From Pyronema omphalodes (Eukaryota > Ascomycota > Pezizomycetes > Pezizales > Pyronemataceae), in contig JAJJXM010000023.1 of assembly GCA_024516155.1 (NCBI GenBank), forward strand, positions 434,001 through 498,000: 64,000 nucleotides of DNA, written 5' to 3'. The notes beneath the pieces were generated by a model. That model had not been told where the DNA came from and did no database searches. It saw nothing but the letters and a program-made list of their open reading frames with translations. The stretch's first letter is position 1. Each line of letters starts with the position of its first letter. The translations under genes and the position numbers were made by a program. Shown here one piece after another: positions 49,670 through 60,589 of the stretch.

Positions 49670-52600
49670 TTTGCACTGCAATATGGGAGAAACCGACGAC
49701 CGAGAAGATGAGAAAAAGAGGGTGAACTCGGGTGACTACCAGCCAACGATCTCTTTTTCTTTCAAATAGCCCACCTTAAAAGATAGGTCCTCTGTTAGGC
49801 TTGTTCCGTTCGATTTTGATTCTGGGCTTATGCTAGACAATGCTAGCTAGTATGAACGCTGATAGTCGGTAGTTAAATTGGTTAAACCTAGCATTCCCAA
49901 GAGAAACTAGAATCACCTCATTTCACGTGATTCTCAAAAATGTTTTCCATCCTCTCACCGCTGATTTTGATTGGATAAAAATCATAAAATCGTGTACCTG
50001 TTGAAGTGTCTGGGGTGCAGCAAAGCCCAGCAATTCGGACTATTCGGCTCGACGTGCAGGAACTTGACATTTTGGGATAAATTAAACCCAATAAAAATCC
50101 GATAAATTCGACTTGGCCAGGAATTGATCTATCCGCGTCCGGGAAGAACCCGCGGAACTGAAGCGACCGATATAAGTATTTAGCTGCGACGAACGAGAGG
50201 AACTTGGAGGCTGGTCACGCCAGCAGCGGCCAGGTACCAGACGCGTCGGCCTCTCAAGCTCCCGACCATGGCGCGGGCTCGCGGCCATCTTCAACCGTGT
50301 GAACCAGAACCCAGGAAAAGTCAACATTCCTCGTTCCTTAACCGCGAGCGTCTTCAACCGACGTAATCCCGAGCGTGGAGGGTTGGTGGGGCAGTAGTTT
50401 TCTACGATCTCTTTCCTGTTCGAAACAAGTGGATTCGGAAATGGTGCGTGGGGTGTTGCATATTGCGCGATGACGAGGATCTTTTGTGAGGGCACACGAG
50501 ATCTTGATAAGCCCCAGCCCTAAGTTAAACGTCAAACGAGCGCAGTGCTCGTGTTCAAGATGACAGGTGACAGGTGAAGAGTGATAGGTTGCAGATCATG
50601 ATCATCAACACAAAAAGCATTGACCACTTATTGCACCGTGCATCGTATTCTGCGTACCGAGGGGTATCAGCTGTATTTCATGGAGAATGAAGAAGCTGGC
50701 AGAATTACATAACTTTGAAAGACTGTATGTACGCGGTGACCTGAAGTCATAAACGGTCCATGAAATCATACATATGGGGAAACTGTACGAGAGTGTGGGC
50801 GATGGGCGAGCATTGTATGATTGACGGAGGAAAGTAATGATTACCGGCCGACTACCGATCCAGGAAGAAAGCTAAGCTTCTGGACAGTTGCTAACAGTCA
50901 GTTCAGTAGCTCGACAGATTAGAGATGATAGATTTGTGTAAAGAAATGGTGTTATGGTCTCCGCCGTTGATTAAATACTCCTGGTAAATTATTAAGTCTT
51001 TCAGGAATATTACTACTTATGTTCGGAAGAGTACCGGAAAAATATAGTCCGTAGTTCTTGTTAAAGTGAAGGTTGCAACGGGAACGTGAAAGACGGAGGA
51101 GGAGGGTGCATTTGACATAACGCAAAGAGTAAACGATACAGGAGCGGGTTATATACACAGAAGGTGAACATGGGACTCACATCCCTTGAACACTGAACGG
51201 GATCCGGAAAAGACAGTGCAACAAATACGAAGGTATTCTCGAAGAGAGACCCTGTAATTAATTGAGCGAAGCCCGAAAGAATTGAATTATAGCAAGTCAT
51301 ATACCGACAACTCGGGAGCCACAAGTAACGTGTCTTCAGTTCCTCTACTGTCTTCATTTACATTTGAACCTAAATCCATTCATTCTTTATGCCGAAATAC
51401 CAAACTCCCAAGATTATATTACTGAATTCCGATAGTTTTCAAGTATTGAGGCCGAGACGCCCAATGATGTCTTCATGTCGTACAAGCAAGACCCCCAGCA
51501 ACGTAGAGAGGAACACCCAGTACATACACAGTCTGAGTTGAACGTACCTGCATGCACTTATGTTCAAAGATAGATAGAGTGTGTTTTAGCATCTTCCTCA
51601 AAACCACGGCTTGATGTTTAAATTATCCAAAAAATACTAGCACGACACATACTGGTGAACTGAAAATCCAACCCTAACCCCAGAGAGTTCGAGTGATTCG
51701 TCATGATGAAATTGTCCCAGCACAATTGGCGGTAACCTTGGTGTGATGATGAGCCCCGACTACGGCATTGAGATGCATTACTACTTAAACACGAAGTTAA
51801 AAATCTTTTTCTAAGTGGGCGATGCAAGATAATGCTATCGTGAAAGGTGCTCGAATGCGGGGATTTCTTGTGGGCATCTCAGATTTATGCGGTAAAGCGG
51901 ATTTCTCCGAGCGGGGTGTAGAAGCTTATCGTGGCGATGAATCTCAACATGTACTCAGATGTGAGAGTGTATCACGTCCAAAGAAAACACCATGGATAAT
52001 CTTTAGCTGATGCCTGGGATAGGCTGTGTATCGAGAATCGAGCTTTTAGAAGCACATTCCCGTCAGCCACCAACGATTGCTGTGTGCGGCTGGGTTTTCA
52101 ACGAAAAAGCAATAACTCAGATCTCATCTCGTAATAAAGCCCTGGGCATACGGGATTTTGCGAATGCTGATGTTTCCCATATTGTCTTTATTGATCCACA
52201 GGGCATGATAGTGAAACCTTCGGATTCAGTGGGCTATGGATCGAGCAGTTTCCTATTGGTTGGGTTGATAGTTTGTACAGAAATTTCTTTCCTTGTTCCG
52301 ACTGATCCGTTTTAATAGCATAACCATGGTGTCCCTCATCGCTACAATTTAATGTGGGAATGAGCCAAGAGATTCAATCAAGATGTAGATATCTGATGGA
52401 AAAGCTCTCGGTTTGTGGACTCCGCCTCTATAAAAATATATAAAGTATGATAGGTTCCATAATGAAAAACGATACAATGACTCACGCTTCGTCTGGATCT
52501 CTTGTCGCAAGCAGCGTTGACCGACATTTTGAGGTCATAATTTCGCTGCTAAATATGTGATGTCGAACTTTACAAGTTAAGAAAACGCTATTATGACCAG

Positions 52601-53628
52601 ATTTTCTCATGTTGTATAGAATTCCCCTTAATTTTACCATGACCCTCAGCTGAAGGCCTCGTTGCCCGATACTTCAAGATCATCCTCCTTCGAATCGGTT
52701 CATCTTAACTTCTGAGACAGAAAACGCGGAATTTAGATGGGTGGCTTGTACTGGACAAGGGGCTTGAGATTCTTGAGCGGATGCGATCCGTCAATTGTGA
52801 AGCGGCCTAGAGAGATCTGTCTGTACGTAAAGTAGATGGATCTTGCATCGGCCGCGTGGCGGTGCTGCTCTATTGCACTCCCATTATCTGCCGAATCATA
52901 TAAACCGCACTACGATATCTTTTCTGTATCCTAAAATGTATCAAAAAATCAATTATCTGATCCTGTATTTATCGGATTTTGGACGGATTGCTGTTTCAAG
53001 TCTCACGAGTGATGCACAATGATTGACGAGTGAGACACAACTACTGCAGCTTCGTTCCGAATCATTCGCTGGAAAACCGATTCAGATTGGGTTATCATAT
53101 TGCAATTGCTGATTCTTCTATAATATATGCGTTTGAAATGCGATTGGCTGCCTTATTTTTCGGGCTCACAGAGAGAATTTCGTAATCTCGTGCGGGTCGT
53201 TTTTTTTTTTTTTTCCTTTTTTTTGAAGTTGGGTTCCGTCAAGCGGCTGTGCATGGGGTAAACATGGGATACCTATGACGCATCTATGCGCTGAAGTGGC
53301 TTTCGGTTGCTATATACTTATGTGGCGGTGTCACCAAACAATATGGCTCGAAACTTTTTGCTGCTGTCTGGAATTCGAATTATCTCAGCGCGCTCAATGG
53401 GGCGCAGCTCAGCAATGCAAGAGATCGTTAAATAAAAGACCCGCTAAACTGATATCTGTAGTCTAAACCCCACAATATTCAAGTCGTATCAAAATATTAT
53501 TACAATATCTCAACCGCCCATCACCTTCGGTATCACGCTACCGGTGATTCGCACCGTTCGGAAACTCGAAATACTAAATTCATTATCATTCGAAAAATTG
53601 CCACTCAGCTATACAATCGACAACCACC
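49670..53628. other. 4 kb intergenic region
   Basis: Contains the BTB promoter and short frames without recognisable features: 137 codons on the - strand at 50495-50082 (basic, Pro/Ser-rich) and 101 codons on the + strand at 52010-52315. I do not support either as a gene. A T-homopolymer tract lies near 53200-53225. The last ~150 bases before 53629 are the leader of the interrupted STAND-type gene. Confidence 0.5.
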
Positions 53629-53823
53629 ATGAGCTTTGGGTTCGGAATTGGCGATTTAGCCTTGGTCGGAAAAGTCATATTCAATTTTCTTTCAGGTTAT
53701 AAAAATGGACCAGACACCTATGAAACAATGCGCCATAAACAACTATTAGCGCAAGCTCTATTTGAGCCTTACGACACAAAGTCCCATGGCTCCCGGGCTG
53801 CCCCAACCTTCTCCAAATTCAGC

Positions 53824-53831
53824 CCATCACG
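53824..53831. repeat. Target-site duplication, left copy (8 bp)
   Basis: CCATCACG lies directly before the left terminal inverted repeat and is repeated exactly at 54605-54612 after the right one. An 8 bp duplication is diagnostic of hAT-superfamily transposition. Confidence 0.9.
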
Positions 53832-54604
53832 CAGACCTCCCAACCGTATAGCCAGTTTACCGGGTAAAATCGTAAACCAGGTAAACTGAACTGACAATTC
53901 ACAGTTAGTTGGTGCAGTTTTGATGTCCCGGATAGACAGTTGGTTCAGTTTTGAGGGATCCATAGAACCAGGTAACTGCAGTGCACTGATTAAACGGACT
54001 CGATAAATACAAACCAGTTCAACTGCATCGGGAACCAGTGCATGCAGAAATAAATAACGTATTCAACCTCGTTTGAACCCACCGGTGCCCGAGCCTGCAA
54101 GTATCTCAACCCTGCTCATTTCGCCAGCTTCTGGTAACCAGATTTCCTAGCCTTGACAAAATGGCGGTGAACTTTCTCTCAGTTCTCGCGATGACTGCCG
54201 AGTCTGGGCTGCTGTTTTCCGAATACAAGCAGATCGTTATATCGCGCCGCCATTGAATGCAGGCAGATACTCTGGAAGTCATTGAGGACTCAAGAGCTTC
54301 AATCGTAGGCGTCAGTTGTGATTTTTAGGGACCAAATTAGGATAGAAGTTTTTTTTGTATGCACTGAATAATATTTATTGCCCCTTCATAAACCAGTTCC
54401 TCTGGGCAAACCAGTTTTCGCAGTTTTAAACAGTTCACCTGGTTTGCCAAGCCTTGCATTCAGTTCACTGGTTTTCACAGTTTAACCAGTTTATAATACT
54501 GACAGTAAACTGAACTGGGTCGCCGTACAGTTCTCATATTCCAACAGTCCGTACAGTCCGTTTTGGCCGTCATTTTAAACTGGTTTGTACGACTGGGAGG
54601 TCTG
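53832..54604 (+). mobile_element. Non-autonomous hAT-superfamily transposon, 773 bp
   Basis: The ends are an 11 bp perfect terminal inverted repeat, CAGACCTCCCA (53832-53842) and its complement (54594-54604), extending imperfectly to about 28 bp. It is flanked by 8 bp direct repeats. The outer ~150 bp on both sides hold many copies of AACCAGTT/AACTGGTT-like motifs, as expected for transposase-binding subterminal repeats. The interior has a decayed remnant of transposase coding sequence at 54140-54308. There is no intact transposase, so an external copy must have moved it. The CAG terminus, 8 bp duplication, subterminal repeats and internal relic all agree with hAT. The exact frame restoration and matching duplications suggest a recent insertion. 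Confidence 0.92.
54140..54308 (+). pseudogene. Relic of hAT transposase C-terminal dimerisation region
   Basis: In one frame the element reads RFPSLDKMAVNFLSVLAM, then SEYKQIVISRR, a broken stop, then MQADTLEVIE. This order matches the hATC dimerisation region, whose consensus is of the type LSKMA..LLSIPAMSAE..FS..K..IS.RRNRMQ.DTLE.IE (known from fungal and plant hAT elements). The stop at 54254-54256 sits where RRNRMQ is expected and is TGA in place of CGA, a C-to-T change. The rest of the transposase is missing, so the element is a deletion derivative. Confidence 0.75.
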
Positions 54605-54612
54605 CCATCACG
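54605..54612. repeat. Target-site duplication, right copy (8 bp)
   Basis: CCATCACG, identical to 53824-53831. The right copy and its flank continue the host reading frame (PSRRKF) without a gap. Confidence 0.9.
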
Positions 54613-56242
54613 GCGAAAATTTCTAGACAATGAAATCAGCCACGAACGAAAAATACAAAAAGCCGCGCAAGATAATCTAGAACGCTATGAAGGTCTCGAA
54701 AAGCGCAATTTCCGCGGTTTTTCGAGGAGAATCCGGTTTGCCTTTAAGGATCATTCATCATTTAATCAAGGCCTGATGTTTGATATTCTGTTTCAGACGG
54801 CATATCAGATACAAGAGATTTCGTAAGTTAAACCTTCTTTCAACCCGTTTCTTATGTCTATTCTTACAATAAATATTCTAGTGCAATGATACCCCAGTGC
54901 ATTAAATCAGGAACTTCGGTGCCAGAAGATATTCTGGCTCTCAAAGTGCTCATAGCGGCTTTCTCGGACTTTGCAAAATCGAATAAAAGGAAAGGTAAGT
55001 TTTGATATGCCATACCATACCCTGAACAGCATACAGATACCAACCTCTGTAGAAGATAAAGGCAGGAAAGTCATCAAGCACCGGTCAAGCGATAGCAACT
55101 ATTATCCAGAGATTCACGAGCTCTTTTCGGAAGGTGGCCGATGTCTCAGAGATGACATTATCGAGGCCGGCAAACGCCATGTAAAGAAACAAAAAAGCCT
55201 CAGGGACAATTCTGGAATGCCAGCTAGTTTTACGGTCGACAGAAATGTGCTATTCTCTCAGCACAAGAAATTGTCTACACCACCGACGTTGTGTTCCAAT
55301 TCAGAGTCCGAGGATACTACACCGAAGAAGAAAAAGAAGAGAAAGAATCAGCCGGAAAGATCAAGTGATGACAACCAAGATATCAAAGTGCACTTCAAGA
55401 AACAGAGAAAGAGTGAGAAGCCGAATAAAGAGGAGGACCTCGGGAGGGAAGAGGAGTTGAAGAGGGACCAGGAGAAACTGAAGAGGGGCCAGGATAAGCT
55501 AAAGCGTAACCAAGAGAAGCTGAAGAGGAACCAAGAGAAGCTGAAGAAAGATCAAGAGGAGCTGAGGAGATATCGAGAGAAACCTAACCAAGCCGACTCG
55601 AGAAATGCGGATCAATCAAGACATAGAAAGCGAAAGAGTGTGGATTTGTCAGCGGAAACTCCAGATGATGGGTCGTGCAAAACAAAGAAGCATAAGAAAG
55701 AAAAGGAGAAATTCGATGACAGAAAGCCGAGGGAGAGAAGGCAGATGAGTGAAGTAAGCCCCAAAGACCGTCATAATGATTTGAAAACAAGACCCAGAAA
55801 GCATAGGGAGGGGGAGGAAAAGCCGGGAGACAGAAGAGACGAAGAACGTAAGCCGCGAATCACTAGAAAACGGACGAATGAAGATCTGGAAGAATATCCA
55901 AGCAAGAACTGCAACAGTTCAAGGGATAAGAAACCGAGGAAAGGTCAGGATGATACAGGCGACGTGACGAAGGATGATCATGATACACGAGAGAAGAAGA
56001 GACAAAAGAACGGTGACGGTAAAGGTTCGTCAAATCCGCAGCCAGGCAGAAAGGAATCCAAGGTATCGGAGACAAAGCAAATTAGAAGACAACTGCGGGA
56101 ACCTGTGGTTTGCAATGAACACCACGAGAAAAGAAAAATCCTCGAAGTAAAGCGACGCGATGATCCAGAAAAAAGAGAAGTTGGATTTTTAGAAACGTTG
56201 AAGAACAAACTTCGTGACTTGAAGTTGAGGCGGAATCAATAG
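54613..56242 (+). CDS. Downstream part of the interrupted gene: charged coiled-coil protein
   Basis: This is the still-open 3' part of the split gene, in exons 54613-54822, 54882-54994 and 55053-56242, separated by 59 and 58 nt introns. If transcribed from within or beyond the element, a product starting at a downstream Met would be about 400-500 aa. The last ~420 residues are dominated by Lys, Glu, Arg, Asp and Gln. They have tandem QEKLKRN/DQEELRR units (about 55470-55580) that should form a single long helix or coiled coil, many KKxK clusters that fit nuclear targeting, and no domain I recognise. No stops or frameshifts have built up, in contrast to the transposase relic. That fits a recent insertion or continued expression. 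Confidence 0.6.
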
Positions 56243-58537
56243 AAAGCGTGCATAGAATTATTCATGAGCGACGGGGTTTTTTTTTTGGAATTGGGTAGAC
56301 TGGAATTATGTAAATTAGATCGGATAGAAGACTGGCGTTTGTATTTTTGAATTATTTACAGGCGATTGTTTGCGATTGTGATTTTAGTTGCTCAGTGATA
56401 TAAAATCAATAAAGCATACCATCTAACTCTTAGTAGACACGGAAGTGGGGAATCGAACAGCCAAAAAGACAAGGAAACGGAAGGACGAAGAAAATGACCG
56501 GGTTAGCGGATGGTACAATCTCATGGAAAATTATATACTAGAAGTGAAATCACAAGACGAGCGGAAGGGAGATAAAAACGAAGAGATAAGTTTCACAAGC
56601 AACATAAACAAAACACAAGGAGCACAAAGAAAAAAAGAAAAACATGGTGGATAACTAATCAGTATAAACCCAACGGTAGGCAAAGCGGTGTATCTCAAGG
56701 GTAACGCAACAAGACTGGACTAAGTACAAGGTACTGAGGAGGCAGAATAATATAGGATGTAATCCAGAAAAGTATACATCGACAACCAGACTATTTGGTA
56801 CTTGGGACAACAAATATTCTTATGGATCCTCAGTGAATAATTGCAGGCAATCTCATTAGGTGCACCTGGAAGAAAGTAAACAGGATTGTGGAGAGTAAGG
56901 CGCCGTGTGATGGTGTATGATGGATTAGCCGGGCCGCCATATCCTGTAACTTACCGCTTCGAATCTAACAAAGACATACGGGTCAACAAAACCCTGTAAC
57001 GTCTTTAATATACTGCCACGTAAAATATAACTTGCCGGGCTCACTACAATAGTGGGTTTCATGCTATCACCAGCCAGTCCCATGGCATCCCCAGTACAAC
57101 ATTCCGCAGACAGTCCAAGATATGACTTATTTATCTCAACTAAAACGGCATAAGACATAACCAGAAAGCTGTTCTGAAGCTCTGGATAGTGTTTCTTAAC
57201 GCTGGGGCCCAAACACTCAGGCATTGGACATAGTGGCCAAGCAAAGTTAATGACTGATCAATCATGACGGTTCCAGATTGCCTCAGAATACACTTCGCGT
57301 TCAAGAGGCTTTTAAACATCCTGGAGAGGCTCTTCAGAAGATCCAGATGGCGTTTTAGCCTTCTAGAGAGAATAACCTCTGCACATAAAAAGCCTCCTCA
57401 AAATAAGTCCAAGAACCACCCATTACTCATTCTTGCAACTACCGAGTGACACGCCATATCTCCACCCCCATAAACGCCTCTGACCATGATTAGCCAAGTG
57501 AACCGTCGCCACTCAGGCTCTCAAATATTTCATCATGATCCTATGCCATAGAGCGAATGAGTAATTTTATAGTGCTGAATTAACCGAAAAACCAGGCGGA
57601 GGAATTTCGTTTACGATACTCCACACTTTTTCCACCTTCGCATCCCAACCTTTCGTAAAGCCTCTCCGCATATTAACCATGGTTCATGGGGCGTAACATG
57701 CATATTCCGATGAAACCACATCCCTAGATAAATGTGCAATGTGCAAATAGCGCCGAGCAAAGCCAAGAGCAGGCTTGAGCTTAGGGTTTGGGTACAGTAA
57801 GACCTTTCTAGAAGTGTCGAAATGGAGGTGGAGGTGGAGGTGGCACAGATACAAGGCATTCTGCCCTTGCCCTTCCATTCCATCACCGTGGGTATGGAAC
57901 CCTAACTACGCTGCCGACGGGAGTATGCATCGTGAATGTAAGATACCGTTACCGCTGATTTGGATGAATGATGTACTAGAAAACATTTGACCATTTGGCG
58001 ATGCAAAATTGCTGGATTCATGCTACTTTGCGATGATAATTGTTTTGAGTCTGTGATATAAGAGAACGGATCGGCAGTTAAGGATTTTCCAACACAAATA
58101 CAATGTTGGAATTACCTACATCCTCATAACTCAACACCGATTAATGTCCCTACGTTCATTCTGGGAAAAATATCATTTTCTTTCGTTGTCTTCGCCTCAG
58201 GTCAATTCTCCATTATCAGCAGTAATAGGTAATCTCTGCTAGCTTCAGTCTTCTTGGACGTCATAATAAAATACATATCTTTCACAAATCTCCCATCCGT
58301 TACCGGTCCATCCTAGCTTTAGAAAATAAATAAGTAGTGATATAGTCAAAAAAAAAAAATAAATAAAAAAAAAACATGAAAACTCCCAGAAACTCCCATA
58401 AAACCCGTAATAATGATTATCCCAATTGCAGTCGCTGATGCATCGCAATCCCTTCATCCTTCATATCCATCTAGGATAATGCCATCCTTTAATTCTCCTC
58501 CTGACATAATCCTTTCTGTTATGCTTTATCCCTTCAC
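56243..58537. other. 2.3 kb intergenic region
   Basis: 3' ends of the charged-protein gene and the purine permease. Short frames at 56925-57224 (-) and 57264-57449 (+) have no features I can support. A GGTGGA trinucleotide-type run lies near 57823-57842, and A-rich tracts near 58345-58375. Confidence 0.5.
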
Positions 58538-60589
58538 TTAATCCTCCCTCTTATCACCCCTGATCTCCAATCCCTTCTTTGTCTCCTCCTCTTTATCCGG
58601 ATCCGGAATCAACGCATTAAGAATAACCCCGACAAAAGCAACGATACAATAACTCGTGGTGATAACCAACTTAACACCATCCTTCAATCCCTGGAGGCCC
58701 ACAGAACCCCCCGGGGTGAATAGATATGCCGGCCAGTTCGGCACCATCAAATCCGAAAACCCAAATACCAACGCCGCCGTCGCAATAAACCGATTCCTAC
58801 TATTCCACTTCACCTTTGACAAGATAGAAATTCCCGACACAATGATTGTCGTAAAAAGAAACGTTGTCATTCCGCCGATGACAGACGCAGGTAACGCGAC
58901 GATAGAAGCACCAAACCTTGAAGCAACCCCAGCAAGAATCATAAAAACACAACAAGCATACCCCGCTCTTCTTGATGCACATCCGGTAAGGGAGATAACA
59001 CCAACATTTTGCGCAAAGCAAACCATGGGAGTAGTAGTAGCAAGTGGCGCAAGTACGCTCCAAACACCATCCGCTGTTAATCCTCCCTGAATTCGTCCAT
59101 CCACAGAGGGGCAATCAATATCCAGCCCAGAAACTTCCGCGGTGGCCATGACGTCTCCTAAGCAGGACACAAGAGTGGTGATACAGCAAGCAATCAAAGG
59201 TAGAACCAAGCTAGCGTTGATTCCAAGGGGAAAAGTGTGCACCCAAATAAAAGTTCCCGAAGGTGCGGCTTGGATTGTTGAAGAGTCAATGTAGCCGGTG
59301 GCTTTTGCAACGACAGCTCCAAGCATCAAACCAATTGCGACGGAGCCGTTACGAATTAGCGGGGAGCCCCAGATCTCGGTAATAAGGATAGAAATGTAGA
59401 CGATGAACCCAAGACCGAGGAATTTGGGATGACCCCAGGGGAGGGGATTTGGTGCGGCTGGAGCGGCGGGGTGTTAGTAGGCATTCGTATGGTAAAGTTT
59501 TCCTTCGAAGAAAGATAGAGTATGGACATACCGGTGTTGGGACAGGCGGAAAAGAAACCGGTTGCCGGGCGGTTCATACAAGGTCCAGAACCGCCGGCCC
59601 AAGATTTCATACCCGATCCGACAAGGCCGGCACCAATACACATCAATACCATGCCTGACACGACCTTGGGGAAGATGCGACGGAGGATTCGGGGTTTGAC
59701 GAGTGACATGGCAACCTGGAAGAGCATCACCGCGCTGACAGATCCGATGAGTTCACCGTATGCCTTCCGACAGGGGAGCTTTTGGCCATTGGAAGCAATT
59801 GGACAGCGGCCGGAGGCATATTCGTTGTTGAGGAAGGAAACGGCGATTGGAACTACTGAGAATGATTCGCCGACTACACTTAGCATACCAGTTCCTATGT
59901 AGAAACCGGTGTTGAATATTTTGAAGCGCGCGATTTGGAAGAAGCTGAAGACACCAGAGAGGATAAGAGAAGCAGAAATTAGGTAGGAAACTTCAGCTGG
60001 CGTGAGGTTGGCGCCGCTGGCGCCGGCGATGATTAGAGGTGGGGAGACAGCTATTTCATGGTGTTCAGCGGGTATTCGAGAATAAGGCGCCGCAAAGATA
60101 AATTACTCACCACCTCCAATCATAGAGAGCGCATGTTGAAATCCCAAAAGTAGAGTTAATAGTAATGGTATCCGGTCATCGATGCCAAAGAATGGTTGTT
60201 TCCGATCTTTATACTTTCGGTTGAAAGGTGGGATATTAGGTGTTAGGAGATAGACGTAGCTGTGAATGACGCCAGGGCAGGGCCACTTGAGTCAGTGCTG
60301 AAGAATTTCACGTGGGGATTGCATTAATCGCAACTGCAATAAAGTTTCATGGAACTCACTCATAATCCCCTATAAGTCCTTCTTTAGTCGTTGTCAAGAA
60401 TCTGAGCTCGTCCCATGCCGCTTTGATCCATGATGAATTTGAATGGTCTGGAGGACCGCGAATAGTTGATGTAATTGATATAGGTTCTGAGTCTGTTGAC
60501 GAATGCATCACGTCTAGAATATGTTTTTCATCGTGGGTTGTAGCAGCATCCGAGCCCGTTGGTGGTGGCGAATTAAGGTTCGAAGTCAT
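58538..60589 (-). CDS. Purine (uric acid/xanthine) permease, NAT/NCS2 family, UapA/UapC-like
   Basis: Four exons on the - strand give 605 aa: 60589-60360, 60259-60111, 60050-59532 and 59457-58538, all in phase. The cytosolic N-terminus (~75 aa) leads into GDYDYVYLLTPNIPPF, conserved in fungal purine permeases. The first helices follow (LLLTLLLGFQHALSMIGG). The NAT signature QNVGVISLTG lies at about residues 449-458, and many further membrane helices run to a short charged C-terminus (DPDKEEE). The protein takes up uric acid and xanthine with protons across the plasma membrane. The NAT motif's key Gln-Asn-x-Gly and Thr are present; the position after Thr is Gly, where Aspergillus UapA has Arg. 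Expression would normally follow uric-acid induction and GATA-factor nitrogen control, but I could not point to a definite site upstream. Confidence 0.95.

Larger units (their letters stand above)
53629..56242 (+). pseudogene. Fungal STAND-type N-terminal domain gene, split by a hAT transposon
   Basis: Host exon pieces are 53629-53831, 54613-54822, 54882-54994 and 55053-56242. Skipping the element and one target-site copy gives 1716 nt, an exact 571 aa frame with matched splice phases. The start MSFGFGIGDLALVGKVIFNF is the familiar opening of the N-terminal domain of many fungal NACHT/ankyrin (STAND) and related proteins. A helical part follows (YEGLEKRNFRGFSRRIRFAF), as in that family. From about residue 190 the protein is extremely rich in Lys, Arg and Glu, with heptad-like KLKRNQE units, and has no NACHT or repeat domain. 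The element at 53832-54604 interrupts it after codon 67 and brings in stops. Transcripts might still start downstream or splice around it. Function unknown. Confidence 0.8.

Noticed and set aside
50082..50495. 137-codon - strand frame
   Set aside because: Basic, Pro/Ser/Arg-rich, no recognisable motif; could be an orphan but I cannot support it.
56440..56460. T-arm-like GTTCGATTCCCC on the - strand
   Set aside because: No matching D-arm, anticodon stem or acceptor pairing within 100 bases, so not a tRNA.
58656..59090. 144-codon + strand frame
   Set aside because: Antisense of conserved permease helices; no family of its own.
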